NCBI GenBank assembly: GCA_009777795.1
Contig: WRLC01000002.1
Coordinates: forward strand, 53,714 to 117,713
Source of the DNA: Candidatus Saccharimonadota bacterium
GTDB taxonomy: Bacteria; Patescibacteriota; Saccharimonadia; Saccharimonadales; Saccharimonadaceae
Direction: 5' to 3'
Length of the DNA: 64,000 nucleotides
Shown: piece after piece, positions 50,179 to 58,321 of the stretch
Layout of the letters: the number at the start of each line of letters is the position of its first letter
How positions within the stretch are numbered: the stretch's first letter is position 1
Notes under the pieces: generated by a model
Told to the model about the DNA's origin: nothing
The model's database searches: none
Seen by the model: only the letters and a program-made list of their open reading frames with translations
Made by a program: the position numbers and the translations under genes

Positions 50179-51921
50179 ATGAAACGGGAGAAGGCAGAGG
50201 CCGCCAAAGCTTGGCGGTTGATTTGGGCGACGTATGGGCAGTTGCCGGGGTGGTGGGTGGCGATGATTTTCTCGGCGCTGGTGAGGATTTCGAATATGAT
50301 CTTGATGCCTATCTTCTCGAGCTTGATGTTAGGATCGATGGCTGTGGGCGACTTTGAGCGGGCTTGGTATTTTGTGCTGGCGTTTGCTGGGGCTTCCCTG
50401 CTCTATGGGATAACTTATCCAGCGGGATACTATTTTGCGGTTAAAGCGGAGCATAAAGGCTTTCGAAAATTGGTGAATGAGTATTTTTACAAACTGGTGA
50501 ACACGGACGTGAATTACTTTTCGGATAACAAGACTGGCTATTTGGTAGCACAGGCACGAGGCTTTGGCGATGCGACACTAAGGTTAGTAAGGAAACTCCG
50601 CCGCGACTTGATGCGTACAGTGATTATGATAGTGGTGCCGATTATCGTGATTATGACGCAAAATCTACTGATTGGCTCGGTGATATTAGTGCTGAGTTTG
50701 GGGCTGCTCTTATACTCAAAGTGGGCAGCTAACAACCTGCAACCGATTCGCGAACAGGCGCGGGAGGTGCTAAGGGAAAACACGGGGATAATTTCGGATA
50801 TTATTACAAATATTATTGCGATTCGGGCGAGCGCGCGGGAAAAGACTATGTACGAACGGATGGAGAAGCGTTGGGACTTGGAGATTAAAAAGTTTATACG
50901 ACGGCATTTTTTGGCGATTCGGTTGATGATTGGCCGAGACTTGATAGGATTTGTGTTTTTTGTGGTGTCGGCTAGTTTGGTGGTTTGGCAGGGGTCGATG
51001 GGGGCGATTTCGTTTACGTTGGCGATACTAATCATGCAATATTTGATGACGATTGCGGTTGGCTGCTCGAGCCTGAATGACGACTTGGAGGATATCGCGG
51101 AGGAGATTAATCAAATCCAGCCGGCGGCAGAGTTTATGGAGCGGGAGAATAAGATTACCGACCGTCCGGGCGCCAAGACTCTGAGGAAAGTGAAAGGTGC
51201 GATTGAGCTGGAGAATGTGGTAATGGGCTACGAGGGCTGTAGGCTCTTCTCTGGCCTGTCGCTAAAAATTGCGCCGGGCGAGAAGTTAGGTGTGGTCGGC
51301 GTGAGCGGAGCCGGCAAGACGACGCTAGTGAAGTTGATAATGCGCTTTGACGATGTAGAGAGCGGCAAGGTGATGATTGACGGCCATGACGTGCGCGAGC
51401 TGAAGCAAGATTCTTTGCATAAAAATATAGCTTATGTGCCGCAAGAGCCGCTTCTGATGCATGATACTATTACAGAAAATATCCGGCTGGGCAGGCCGAA
51501 CGCGACAAATAAAGAAATTGAAGCAGCAGTGCGAGCGGCGCATTTGACGGACCTGATAAGGACGCTGCCAAACGGCTTGGAAACTGTAGTAGGCGAGCGC
51601 GGCATCAAGCTTTCGGGCGGGCAGAAACAGCGGGTGGCGATTGCGCGGGCGATGTTGCAGGGGGCGCCGATTATGATTTTGGATGAGGCAACTTCGGCGC
51701 TGGATAGCGAGAGCGAGGCGATTATCAAGGATTCGTTCAAGAATATCTTTCGCGGCAAGACGGCCGTGGTGGTGGCGCACCGGCTGTCGACTTTGCGCGA
51801 TATGGACCGAATTATTGTGGTCGCCGAAGGTAAGATTGTCGAAGCTGGCTCACATTTAAGTCTGGTGCGGCAAAACGGCGTTTACGCAAAAATGTGGAAG
51901 AAGCAGAGCGAATTTGAGTAA
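50179..51921 (+). CDS. ABC exporter, fused membrane and ATPase domains
   Basis: A 580-residue half-transporter: six membrane segments in residues about 20-310, then a nucleotide-binding domain with Walker A GVSGAGKTT, signature LSGGQKQR, Walker B IMILDEATSALDS and the His loop VVAHRLST. It resembles lipid/multidrug exporters (MsbA/MdlB type) that work as dimers. TATAAT ends 6 nt before the ATG. It is convergent with the ABC-2 permease gene. Confidence 0.92.
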   Translation: MKREKAEAAKAWRLIWATYGQLPGWWVAMIFSALVRISNMILMPIFSSLMLGSMAVGDFERAWYFVLAFAGASLLYGITYPAGYYFAVKAEHKGFRKLVNEYFYKLVNTDVNYFSDNKTGYLVAQARGFGDATLRLVRKLRRDLMRTVIMIVVPIIVIMTQNLLIGSVILVLSLGLLLYSKWAANNLQPIREQAREVLRENTGIISDIITNIIAIRASAREKTMYERMEKRWDLEIKKFIRRHFLAIRLMIGRDLIGFVFFVVSASLVVWQGSMGAISFTLAILIMQYLMTIAVGCSSLNDDLEDIAEEINQIQPAAEFMERENKITDRPGAKTLRKVKGAIELENVVMGYEGCRLFSGLSLKIAPGEKLGVVGVSGAGKTTLVKLIMRFDDVESGKVMIDGHDVRELKQDSLHKNIAYVPQEPLLMHDTITENIRLGRPNATNKEIEAAVRAAHLTDLIRTLPNGLETVVGERGIKLSGGQKQRVAIARAMLQGAPIMILDEATSALDSESEAIIKDSFKNIFRGKTAVVVAHRLSTLRDMDRIIVVAEGKIVEAGSHLSLVRQNGVYAKMWKKQSEFE

Positions 51922-51928
51922 GCGCCGG

Positions 51929-53560
51929 CTAGATGCGGCCGATGTCGCGGCGGGCGAAGGATTTGATGCCGAAGAAAATGAGGACAAGGGCGAGGGCGGA
52001 CAAGGCAAAGAGTGGAGCGGCGGAGAATTCTTGGACGGGGAGCTGGGGGATGAGGCCAAAGGGTGAGAGCTTGGCGGTCCAGTCGGGCAGGCTCATTAGT
52101 GGGCCGAGGTAGACAGTCATAAAAGAATAGCCAAGGACGAGCCAGACGAGGCCGGTTAGTTTAGGTAGGAGGCCGATAAGGAAAACGGCGAGGCCGAGTA
52201 AGGTGAGGATGGCGGGCGCGTACATGAGGGCGGAGCGGATGGTTTCGCCAGCGTCAAGCAGGCCAGAGGGGATGGAAGCGCCGTAGAGGCCGAGAGCGGC
52301 GCAAAGGATAAACCAAGCGCTGCCGAGAGTGGCGATGATAGTATAGAGCAAGACGAGGTGCTGGCGCTTGATGCTGCGGGCGAAAATCGGTTCGAGCCTG
52401 CCCTGTTTTTCTTCGCCGCGGAGGCGGGAGATAATAAGGATGACCGGAACGACGGCAATCATGGCCATGACGACCATAATTAGGGCGACGAAACTAGCGG
52501 CAACTTCGCCGGCGATGGCCTGCTCTGCCCCGTCGCCGCTGATGCCGAGGAGGATCTGGAACATTTCGTTGGTTTGGACGAATTGCTCGATTTCGCCGAT
52601 GACCGAGCCGTAGGTGGCGCCGATGACGAGCATGCCGATGCTCCAAGCGATAAAATTACCTCGAACGAGACGCCAAGTGAAGCCGAGCGGGGTCTGGAGG
52701 AAGGCGGAGGCGTGCTGGCGGCCGGTGCGGGCGGGGATGACGCCCTCGCCGAGGTCGCGGGTGCGACAGACGAGGAGGGCGATGACGGCGATGACGATGG
52801 CTTGGGCGAAGAGGACGGGGAGCGGCCAGCAGATGTTTTGATAAAATGAGGAGACTTGGAGGCCGAGGCCGAGTGGCGAAATGAAGCTGAGGAGATGGGT
52901 CGAGGAGTCGGCGCTGGACATGTCGCCAAAGGCGCGCATGATATAAAAGATACCCATGACAACAAACGAGCCGGTGAGGGCGCCGCGGGCGGTGGAGAAG
53001 AGCTGGGCCATGAGCAGAGCGATAGCGGCAAAGAGGAAGCCAACGGCGCCGAGCGAGCCGGCGTAGAGAAAGGCGCCGGCGGCCTGCATGCCGTCGATGT
53101 TGGTGGCGAGGAGGCCGAGGGCGATGATGAGAGCGAGCGCGAGATTGGTGAGAAAGGCGAAAAAGAGGGTGGCAGCGGGGTTGGTCAAGCGGCCGATGGG
53201 GAGGGCGCGGAGCATCTCGAGCCTGCCCTGCTCCTCGTCGGCGCGAGTGTGGCGGATGACAAGAAAAATATTCATGATGACGACGGTGATGGTCATGAGG
53301 GAGAGGAGCTGTTGGGCCATGAGCATGGCGGGGGTGAGGCTGTCAAGGCCGTAGACGGGGCCGACGAGGGCTTGCATAGCGGGGTTGGTCATGGTTTGGG
53401 CCATCAGGAGCATGTCTTCGGGGGTGGCAAAGAGGTGGGTGTAGGCGAGAGTGATGCCGGTGCTGAAGAGGAGGAAGCTGAGGAGCCAGATTGGGGTGGT
53501 GAGGCGCTCGCGACGAAAGATAAACTTGAGATATGGGAGACCGCCGGCCTTAGCCCTCAT
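51929..53560 (-). CDS. ABC-2 type exporter permease, 12 segments
   Basis: A 543-residue protein with two homologous halves of about six membrane segments each, like the permeases described as polyketide-antibiotic exporters. The conserved R-(A/G)-EE(K)QGRLE motif occurs in both halves (TRADEEQGRLEMLRALPIG and LRGEEKQGRLEPIFARSI). It pairs with the ATPase encoded just upstream, whose stop overlaps its start region. Substrate unknown. Confidence 0.85.
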   Translation of the reverse strand: MRAKAGGLPYLKFIFRRERLTTPIWLLSFLLFSTGITLAYTHLFATPEDMLLMAQTMTNPAMQALVGPVYGLDSLTPAMLMAQQLLSLMTITVVIMNIFLVIRHTRADEEQGRLEMLRALPIGRLTNPAATLFFAFLTNLALALIIALGLLATNIDGMQAAGAFLYAGSLGAVGFLFAAIALLMAQLFSTARGALTGSFVVMGIFYIMRAFGDMSSADSSTHLLSFISPLGLGLQVSSFYQNICWPLPVLFAQAIVIAVIALLVCRTRDLGEGVIPARTGRQHASAFLQTPLGFTWRLVRGNFIAWSIGMLVIGATYGSVIGEIEQFVQTNEMFQILLGISGDGAEQAIAGEVAASFVALIMVVMAMIAVVPVILIISRLRGEEKQGRLEPIFARSIKRQHLVLLYTIIATLGSAWFILCAALGLYGASIPSGLLDAGETIRSALMYAPAILTLLGLAVFLIGLLPKLTGLVWLVLGYSFMTVYLGPLMSLPDWTAKLSPFGLIPQLPVQEFSAAPLFALSALALVLIFFGIKSFARRDIGRI

Positions 53561-54284
53561 GGCGACCTCGCTTGGTTTGGTATTCGCTTAAAAAGAGTTC
53601 TTCGAGGGTGCGGCCGTGGGCTTCCTTGTGGATTTGCTTCATGGTGCCGCTTTTGACGACTTGGCCTTCGCGGATGATGACGACGGAATCGGCGAGTTTC
53701 TCAACTTCGCTCAAGATGTGGCTCGAGAGGAGGATGCTTTTGCCTTCGCTTTTGAGTTTTAGGATGCAGTCCTCGAAAGTTTTGACAACGAGCGGGTCGA
53801 GGCCGCTGGTCGGCTCGTCGAGAATGAAGAGTTCGGCGTTAGAGGCAAGAGCGGCGACGAGGGCGACTTTTTGGCGGTTGCCTTTGGAGTAGGTGCGGCA
53901 TTTTTTGGTGGGGTCGAGATCGAAGAGCTTGATGAAGTGGTTGCGGCGCTCGAGGCTGGGGCGGTGGCCGCCTTGGAAGGAGGTGAAGAGGTCGATGACT
54001 TCGCCGCCGGTGAGGTTGGGCCAGAGGTTGACGTCGCCGGGAACGAAGGCGATTTTTTGGTGGAGTTCGACGGCGTTGGTCCAAGCGTCTTGGCCGAAAA
54101 TCTTGGCCGAGCCAGAGGTGGCGCGGAGGATGCCAAGCAGGACGCGGATGGTGGTGGTTTTGCCGGAGCCGTTGGGCCCGAGATAGGCGAGAACTTCGCC
54201 TTGGTCGAGAGTGAAATTGATGCCGTTTAGGGCTTTGACTTTGCCAAAGTCTTTGGTGAGAGCTTTTACTTCGATGATTGCCAT
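53550..54284 (-). CDS. ABC transporter ATPase
   Basis: A 244-residue CcmA/DrrA-type ATPase: Walker A GPNGSGKTTTIRVLLG, signature YSKGNRQKVALVAAL, Walker B LFILDEPTSGLDP and the His switch LLSSHILSEVE. It drives the 12-segment permease encoded next, which starts 10 nt inside its 3' end. Its start is divergent from the DGR accessory gene. Confidence 0.92.
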   Translation of the reverse strand: MAIIEVKALTKDFGKVKALNGINFTLDQGEVLAYLGPNGSGKTTTIRVLLGILRATSGSAKIFGQDAWTNAVELHQKIAFVPGDVNLWPNLTGGEVIDLFTSFQGGHRPSLERRNHFIKLFDLDPTKKCRTYSKGNRQKVALVAALASNAELFILDEPTSGLDPLVVKTFEDCILKLKSEGKSILLSSHILSEVEKLADSVVIIREGQVVKSGTMKQIHKEAHGRTLEELFLSEYQTKRGRHEG

Positions 54285-54370
54285 TGATACCTCCGCTGTT
54301 AAGCTTATTATAACAGGTTCGTGATAAAATAGAATAGTATAAGCAGGGTTGGAGAAAAGGATAAAGGATT

Positions 54371-54715
54371 TTGGAAAATCTACCAGTAATCGTGAAGACC
54401 GGCGAGTTCTATCGGGCGGTCAGTCGGATAAGTGAGAAATTGCCGGGGTTGAAGCGACAGACTATCGGGCGGCGGCTAGAGGATGTGGTGTTGTCGCTCT
54501 TGGAGTGTCAGGTGATGGCGAAGAATGCGCCGAGGGCGAACACGGCGCCATATTTGCTCAAAGCCTGTGCGCTGTGCGAAATGGCGATGTTTCACCTTCG
54601 GATTTTGGCGGCGGAGAACTTGGCGAACCCGACGACTATCCAGCAGTTGCAGGCGGAGCTATTGGAAATTGGGCGGGAGCTGGGCGGTTGGCGAAAGTAT
54701 GCGCAGGGACGATGA
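54371..54715 (+). CDS. avd: Avd-like four-helix-bundle protein of the DGR
   Basis: A 114-residue all-helical protein. The pattern GEFYRAVSRISEKLPGLKRQTIGRRLED, read here in parts, with later ALCEMAMFHLRILAAENLA and the final LGGWRKY, matches the four-helix family that includes the DGR accessory variability determinant (Avd, related to 23S rRNA intervening-sequence proteins). Avd binds the reverse transcriptase and template RNA. The start is a TTG after an in-frame TAA, with AAAGGAT upstream. The gene runs on the plus strand, opposite to the RT, target and TR, which is unusual: Avd usually shares the RT strand. Its stop abuts the TR-RNA terminator. Confidence 0.8.
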   Translation: MENLPVIVKTGEFYRAVSRISEKLPGLKRQTIGRRLEDVVLSLLECQVMAKNAPRANTAPYLLKACALCEMAMFHLRILAAENLANPTTIQQLQAELLEIGRELGGWRKYAQGR

Positions 54716-54716
54716 G

Positions 54717-55025
54717 AAAAAGAAGGGCGGGTCTGAGACCCGCTAGCTTTACCTCATCAGGAAGACCGCCGCATAGTCCGCATTCGCCTTGGCGTCCTTC
54801 GCGTTCCACTTCGGCTTGCCGTCGTCGTTGACGTTGCCATAGGGACACAGGTTCTTTGATTTCTGGCGTTTCGGACGAGCAATGGCGCGCACGCCGTTGT
54901 CGTTTCTTAGTGGTTTACGCCAGACACTCGTGAGGTGAAAGAACTTTTCCTTTCTTACGATTTGAACAGCCCGCTTTGGGTCCAGTGGTATAAAATAACC
55001 ACGATCCTTAGCGTTTTGACGCTCG
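54717..55025 (-). ncRNA. Template RNA of the DGR
   Basis: The minus-strand unit carries a TATGAT-like box near 55036 (possible start about 55025), a stem TCTGGCGT with ACGCCAGA enclosing a second small stem, the template repeat (54749-54852) and an intrinsic terminator (GCGGGTC-TCA-GACCCGC followed by CCTTCTTTTT, 54717-54743). DGR template repeats are transcribed and reverse-transcribed by the RT with adenine-specific errors. The boundaries are inferred. Confidence 0.7.
54749..54852 (-). repeat. DGR template repeat (TR)
   Basis: 104 bp that match the variable repeat at 55095-55198 without gaps. Of 27 adenines in the minus-strand TR, 13 are replaced in the VR; the other 77 positions are identical. 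The TR would encode CPYGNVNDDGKPKWNAKDA, with AAY/AAG codons at the sites that vary. Confidence 0.95.
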
Positions 55026-55038
55026 AAACCGTGGTTAT
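54995..55038. promoter_or_regulatory. Hairpin downstream of the VR
   Basis: Outer 9-bp stem ATAACCACG/CGTGGTTAT with inner stem AGCGT-TTTG-ACGCT. It starts about 57 bp past the VR end (55095). DGRs often have an inverted repeat after the VR that enhances homing; the distance here is a little longer than in the Bordetella phage. It also overlaps the region where TR-RNA transcription would start. Confidence 0.5.
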
Positions 55039-55094
55039 ATCATAGCAGAAAGAAAAGAAAAAGAAAAGGAGAGAGGGCCAGAGGCCGAAGGCGA

Positions 55095-55198
55095 TTACCT
55101 CACCAGGAAGACCGCCGCATAGTCCGCAGTCGCCCCGGCGTCCCCCGCGCGCCACTCCGGCTCGCCGTCGTCGTCGACGAAGCCATAGGGACACAGGT
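55095..55198 (-). repeat. DGR variable repeat (VR)
   Basis: Last 104 bp of the target gene, ending at its stop codon. Compared with the TR, all 13 differences fall on TR adenines (changes to G, C and T), for example AAC to TTC, AAC to CGC, AAG to GGG and AAT to ACT. Confidence 0.95.
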
Positions 55199-55820
55199 CC
55201 TTGTCAATGTCGTATGCCTGCTGGATGTAGTCGACGAAGCCGACCCTGCCAAGGGTGCTGCCGTAGAGGCCGCGGTTCAAGTCGTGGGCGTAGATGAGGC
55301 TATGGGAAAGGTAGTTGACCGCGCGGCCCTCGCCTACATGGGCGAATTTGGCGCAAAAGGCGGCGAAGGCTTCGTCGCGCTCTTTGCCCCAACGCATATT
55401 GGCGCAAATGCTGCCGGGAATGTTCGGGTTGTGGCCGGGCATTTGGCTGAGGTCGGTTGCCTGAGCGATGAAGAAAACGGAGCCAATGTCGGCCTCGGTG
55501 AAACCGTGGTCGATGACTTTGGGCTCGTCTTCGCTGCCGTAGTAGTCCGTGTTAACGTAGTAGCCCGCGCCAACTTTGGAGTTGATGTACTTCCCCATGA
55601 TATGAGGTTTGAGGTCGAGCGTGGTGAGAACGAAACCGCCAAGGGCGCCGTTCTCGTGGCGACAAAGCGTGAGGCCGTTGGCCTCGAAGTGGGCCGCTCG
55701 TGCGATGGCCTTTTCGATGATGACTTCGGCTTCGCCGGGATTGAACTCGGCGGGAGCGGACAAAACGAGGTCCGCTACAGGGTCGCTGATGGTCTTTTGC
55801 ATTTCCAGTGTGAATTTCAT
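55095..55820 (-). CDS. DGR-diversified target protein
   Basis: A 241-residue soluble protein without signal peptide or membrane segment. Its last roughly 34 residues (CPYGFVDDDGEPEWRAGDAGATADYAAVFLVR, given in pieces: CPYGFVDDDGEPEW, RAGDAGATADYAAVF) are encoded by the variable repeat. The N-terminal part has Gly/Ala/Asp-rich folded segments (PHIMGKYINSKVGAGYYVNTDYYG) typical of C-type-lectin-like targets, but I cannot name the family. An AAAAAGGAGG site and its own promoter (55920-55948) precede it. The lack of an export signal is unusual since many targets are displayed, though not all. Confidence 0.85.
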   Translation of the reverse strand: MKFTLEMQKTISDPVADLVLSAPAEFNPGEAEVIIEKAIARAAHFEANGLTLCRHENGALGGFVLTTLDLKPHIMGKYINSKVGAGYYVNTDYYGSEDEPKVIDHGFTEADIGSVFFIAQATDLSQMPGHNPNIPGSICANMRWGKERDEAFAAFCAKFAHVGEGRAVNYLSHSLIYAHDLNRGLYGSTLGRVGFVDYIQQAYDIDKDLCPYGFVDDDGEPEWRAGDAGATADYAAVFLVR

Positions 55821-55919
55821 AGGTATTTCCTCCTTTTTAATTCGACTGAATAATCTGCTATGTTTTAAATGTGCGAGCAGGTCAGTGTCAGTCGTGATGG
55901 CTCTATATTTACCCTCCCC

Positions 55920-55948
55920 ATTATATCATACTTATGTCTAAAAGTCAA
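55920..55948 (-). promoter_or_regulatory. Promoter of the DGR target gene
   Basis: Minus-strand TTGACT (55943-55948), 17-nt spacer containing CATAAGTATGA and TATAAT (55920-55925). It overlaps the 3' end of the RT gene. Confidence 0.7.
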
Positions 55949-56873
55949 GAAAAAGGGCGCTTTCGGGGTCAATTTGGGCGAGAATTTGGCGATCGAGGGC
56001 GTCTTTGACCTCTGGTGAGAGGTGGAGTTTGCGGAAACTAGCAATATTATGGGGAGAGGCGTTTTTTTGGATTTTGGCGGTGGTGGTGGGGTCGACTCTG
56101 AGGTGGCCCGGGGTGATGATGTGGCCGAGAAAACGGAGGCCATGGCAGCTTTTGACGATAATGGTATTTTGGGGGTTGAGAGACATCTTGAGCTCGCGAG
56201 CGAGGAAGCGGGCGAGCTGGGTTTGGGCGGCAAGGGCGGCGGCGCGACTGGGGAGGAAGAGGATGAAATCGTCGCCGTAGCGGAGGTAGGCGAGGGGTTT
56301 GAGTTCGCGGCGGACGAAGCGGTCGAGCTCGCCCAGATAGATGAGGGAGAAAATCTGGCTGGTGAGGTTGCCAATCGGGATACCGCGGCCGGGGGTGCTT
56401 TGGAAGCTTCGGATGACCTCTTGGCAGAGCCAATAGGTTTCGGGGTCGAGTTTGCGGGCGAGGAGGGCGAGTAAAAGCTGGTGGTCGACCGAGTTGAAGG
56501 CTTTGCGGATGTCGGCGCGGAAGACGAAAACATTGGGGTGTCGTCGGAGGGTGGTTTGGGCTTGATGGAGGGCTTTTTCAAGTCCCCTGCCCTGACGGCC
56601 GGAAAAGACGGCGACGTCAAAAGTTTTGTCGTAGAGCCGGACCAGTTTGTCGTAGAGATAGCGGTGTATGATGCGGTCGCGGATGACGGCGACATGGAGG
56701 ACGCGGCGTTTTTTGTCGGCGATTTCAACCGTGCGATAGTTGCTGTGGCGGTAGGTGCGGCTTTTGACACTAGTGGTGAGTTCGGAGAGGCCCTGCTCAA
56801 GGTTGTACTCGAAGGTGAGGACGTCGCGGGTGCTTTTGCCTAGACGGAAACGACGCCAGCCGTCATGGAACAT
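55938..56873 (-). CDS. DGR reverse transcriptase
   Basis: A 311-residue reverse transcriptase without accessory domains. The catalytic Asp121 is in FRADIRKAFNSVD, the fourth motif is GIPIGNLTSQ (164-173), which is the DGR form (IGxxxSQ instead of QGxxxSP), and the catalytic YGDD is at 199-202. These residues copy the template RNA with adenine-specific mistakes. The TR, VR, Avd and target are adjacent, so DGR identity is firm. Its ATG overlaps the stop of the 38-residue basic gene as TAATG, giving translational coupling. The target gene downstream has its own promoter. Confidence 0.95.
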   Translation of the reverse strand: MFHDGWRRFRLGKSTRDVLTFEYNLEQGLSELTTSVKSRTYRHSNYRTVEIADKKRRVLHVAVIRDRIIHRYLYDKLVRLYDKTFDVAVFSGRQGRGLEKALHQAQTTLRRHPNVFVFRADIRKAFNSVDHQLLLALLARKLDPETYWLCQEVIRSFQSTPGRGIPIGNLTSQIFSLIYLGELDRFVRRELKPLAYLRYGDDFILFLPSRAAALAAQTQLARFLARELKMSLNPQNTIIVKSCHGLRFLGHIITPGHLRVDPTTTAKIQKNASPHNIASFRKLHLSPEVKDALDRQILAQIDPESALFLDF

Positions 56874-56989
56874 TATTTAGCGATTTTGGCGCGGAGTTTG
56901 GCAGCGGCTTTTTTGTTGCGTTGGCGCTTGACGCTGTGCTTATGGTTGTTGTTGCGATTTAGAAGCGCGACTTTAATTTTCTTTGGCAT
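56873..56989 (-). CDS. 38-residue basic protein coupled to the RT
   Basis: An ATG at 56989 opens a 38-codon frame (MPKKIKVALLNRNNNHKHSV ... KRQRNKKAAAKLRAKIAK) with strong positive charge and stops exactly at the RT start (TAATG). A TACAAT box lies exactly 6 nt before the ATG, so it begins a leaderless transcript with the RT. It is too short for common gene finders. Basic composition suggests RNA or nucleic acid binding. It may simply be a small ribosome-associated protein; its link to the DGR rests on coupling. Confidence 0.7.
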   Translation of the reverse strand: MPKKIKVALLNRNNNHKHSVKRQRNKKAAAKLRAKIAK

Positions 56990-57014
56990 ATGGATATTGT
57001 ATCACAAGGTTTGG

Positions 57015-57929
57015 CTAATGTAAAGTGTCGGTGTAGACGCCGAAAACGCCGAGGTTTTGGAGCTGGGCGAAGGTGGATTCGAGGTTGATGGTGTGGGCGT
57101 AGACGAGTTTGCTGAGCTCGCCTAGCTGGTAGACGAAGCCCGGCTCGGCGAGGGCGCGGTGGCCCCACATGGAGACGGCGGTGATGCGGGGGTGCTGGGC
57201 GACAAATTGGAGGACTTGGTGGGAGGTCTGGGGGCTGCGGTAGAGGGTGTAGATGATTTCGGGGAATTGGTGGACTTGGTCGAGGAGCTCGAGGTGGCCG
57301 GGGTTATAGATTTGGGGGATGATGCGGGCGAGGAGCGATGGGTCGAGGTCGGTGGTGGCTTGGACGATTTCGGCATAGACTCGGCGGAAGCTGGCGGGGC
57401 TGGAGAATTTGGTGTCGATGACAAGGTGGATGTCGGGTAGTTCGTGCATGAGGGCGAGGAGGCCGGCGAAATCGAGCGGGGCGTATTGGCCGAAAAAGCG
57501 GAGGTTTTGGAAGCGGGCGTAGGTGATGGGGGCGTTGACGTCAAGGCCGGCGAGTTTGCGGAGGTCGCGCCAGAAGTGAATGCAAACTAGATGGCCGTCG
57601 GAGGTGAAGTCGAGGTCGATTTCGAAGACGCGGTGGCCCTTGGCGTAGTTTTCGAGGATGGCCTCGCGGGAGTTGGTGTAGTCGACGGGTTGGCCGTTAA
57701 TGGTGAGGGCGCCACCGGCGTGGGCGATGAGATTGGAGGCGGACCAGTGTTGGAAGGCGACATCAGGCTGGGTGATGGGGGGATAGGTTGGCTCTAGCGG
57801 CTCGGGTGGTTCGGCTGATTCGGCGTGGGCGGCGGTCTTTTGGAGGCTGAAACTGATGAAAGTGAGAGTGGTGCCCACGATTAAGCCAAAGAGGGCAATA
57901 AATCCAAAAGCGAGGCTTAACTTCTTCAC
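57015..57929 (-). CDS. Membrane-anchored GDPD-like phosphodiesterase
   Basis: A 304-residue protein with one N-terminal membrane segment (about 7-29) and a GDPD-type TIM barrel: LIAHAGGALTINGQPVDYTNSREAILENY and GHRVFEIDLDFTSDGHLVCIHF, seen as AHAGG, TNSREAILENY and FEIDLDFTSDG, which carry the catalytic His and metal-binding Glu/Asp. It probably hydrolyses glycerophosphodiesters or related head groups outside the membrane. GTG start: TATAAT lies 6 nt upstream of that codon. Confidence 0.8.
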   Translation of the reverse strand: MKKLSLAFGFIALFGLIVGTTLTFISFSLQKTAAHAESAEPPEPLEPTYPPITQPDVAFQHWSASNLIAHAGGALTINGQPVDYTNSREAILENYAKGHRVFEIDLDFTSDGHLVCIHFWRDLRKLAGLDVNAPITYARFQNLRFFGQYAPLDFAGLLALMHELPDIHLVIDTKFSSPASFRRVYAEIVQATTDLDPSLLARIIPQIYNPGHLELLDQVHQFPEIIYTLYRSPQTSHQVLQFVAQHPRITAVSMWGHRALAEPGFVYQLGELSKLVYAHTINLESTFAQLQNLGVFGVYTDTLH

Positions 57930-57982
57930 CCCTGTATTATAATGGGTGGGCGACTGGTTTGCAAGTGTGCTATAATATATAT

Positions 57983-58321
57983 ATGAAGAGGTTTAACACG
58001 TGGTTGGCGGAAAAGATGACGGATTTGTTGTCGTCGATGTGGTTATTTTGGTTGCTGGTGGTGATGCTGGTGGTGGCGGCGATTATGGAACCGCCAAACA
58101 CGCCGTATACATTTGTGATGTTTGTGATTTCGGCGGCGTTTCAGGCGGTGGCCTTGCCTGTGTTGGCCTTGACGAGTAATATTCAGGGCGATAGGCAGAA
58201 AAAAGTGATTGACGGGACGCATAAAATGACTTTGGAAGAGCTGGCTTTGATAAAGGAGCAGCTGGCGATGACGCGAAAAGAGCTGCAGATGCTGAATGAA
58301 GTGCTCGAGAAAAAGAAATGA
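57983..58321 (+). CDS. DUF1003-like membrane protein
   Basis: A 112-residue protein with two membrane segments (WLFWLLVVMLVVAAIM and VMFVISAAFQAVALPVLALT) and a C-terminal coiled coil after SNIQGDRQKK, the pattern I associate with DUF1003. TATAAT ends 6 nt before the ATG. Its stop overlaps the ung start (ATGATG), so the two are translated together. Function unknown. Confidence 0.7.
   Translation: MKRFNTWLAEKMTDLLSSMWLFWLLVVMLVVAAIMEPPNTPYTFVMFVISAAFQAVALPVLALTSNIQGDRQKKVIDGTHKMTLEELALIKEQLAMTRKELQMLNEVLEKKK

Noticed and set aside
55938..56873. Group II intron or retron reverse transcriptase
   Set aside because: There is no maturase or endonuclease domain, no intron RNA domain V and no msr-msd; the IGNLTSQ motif and the adjacent TR/VR pair settle it as a DGR.
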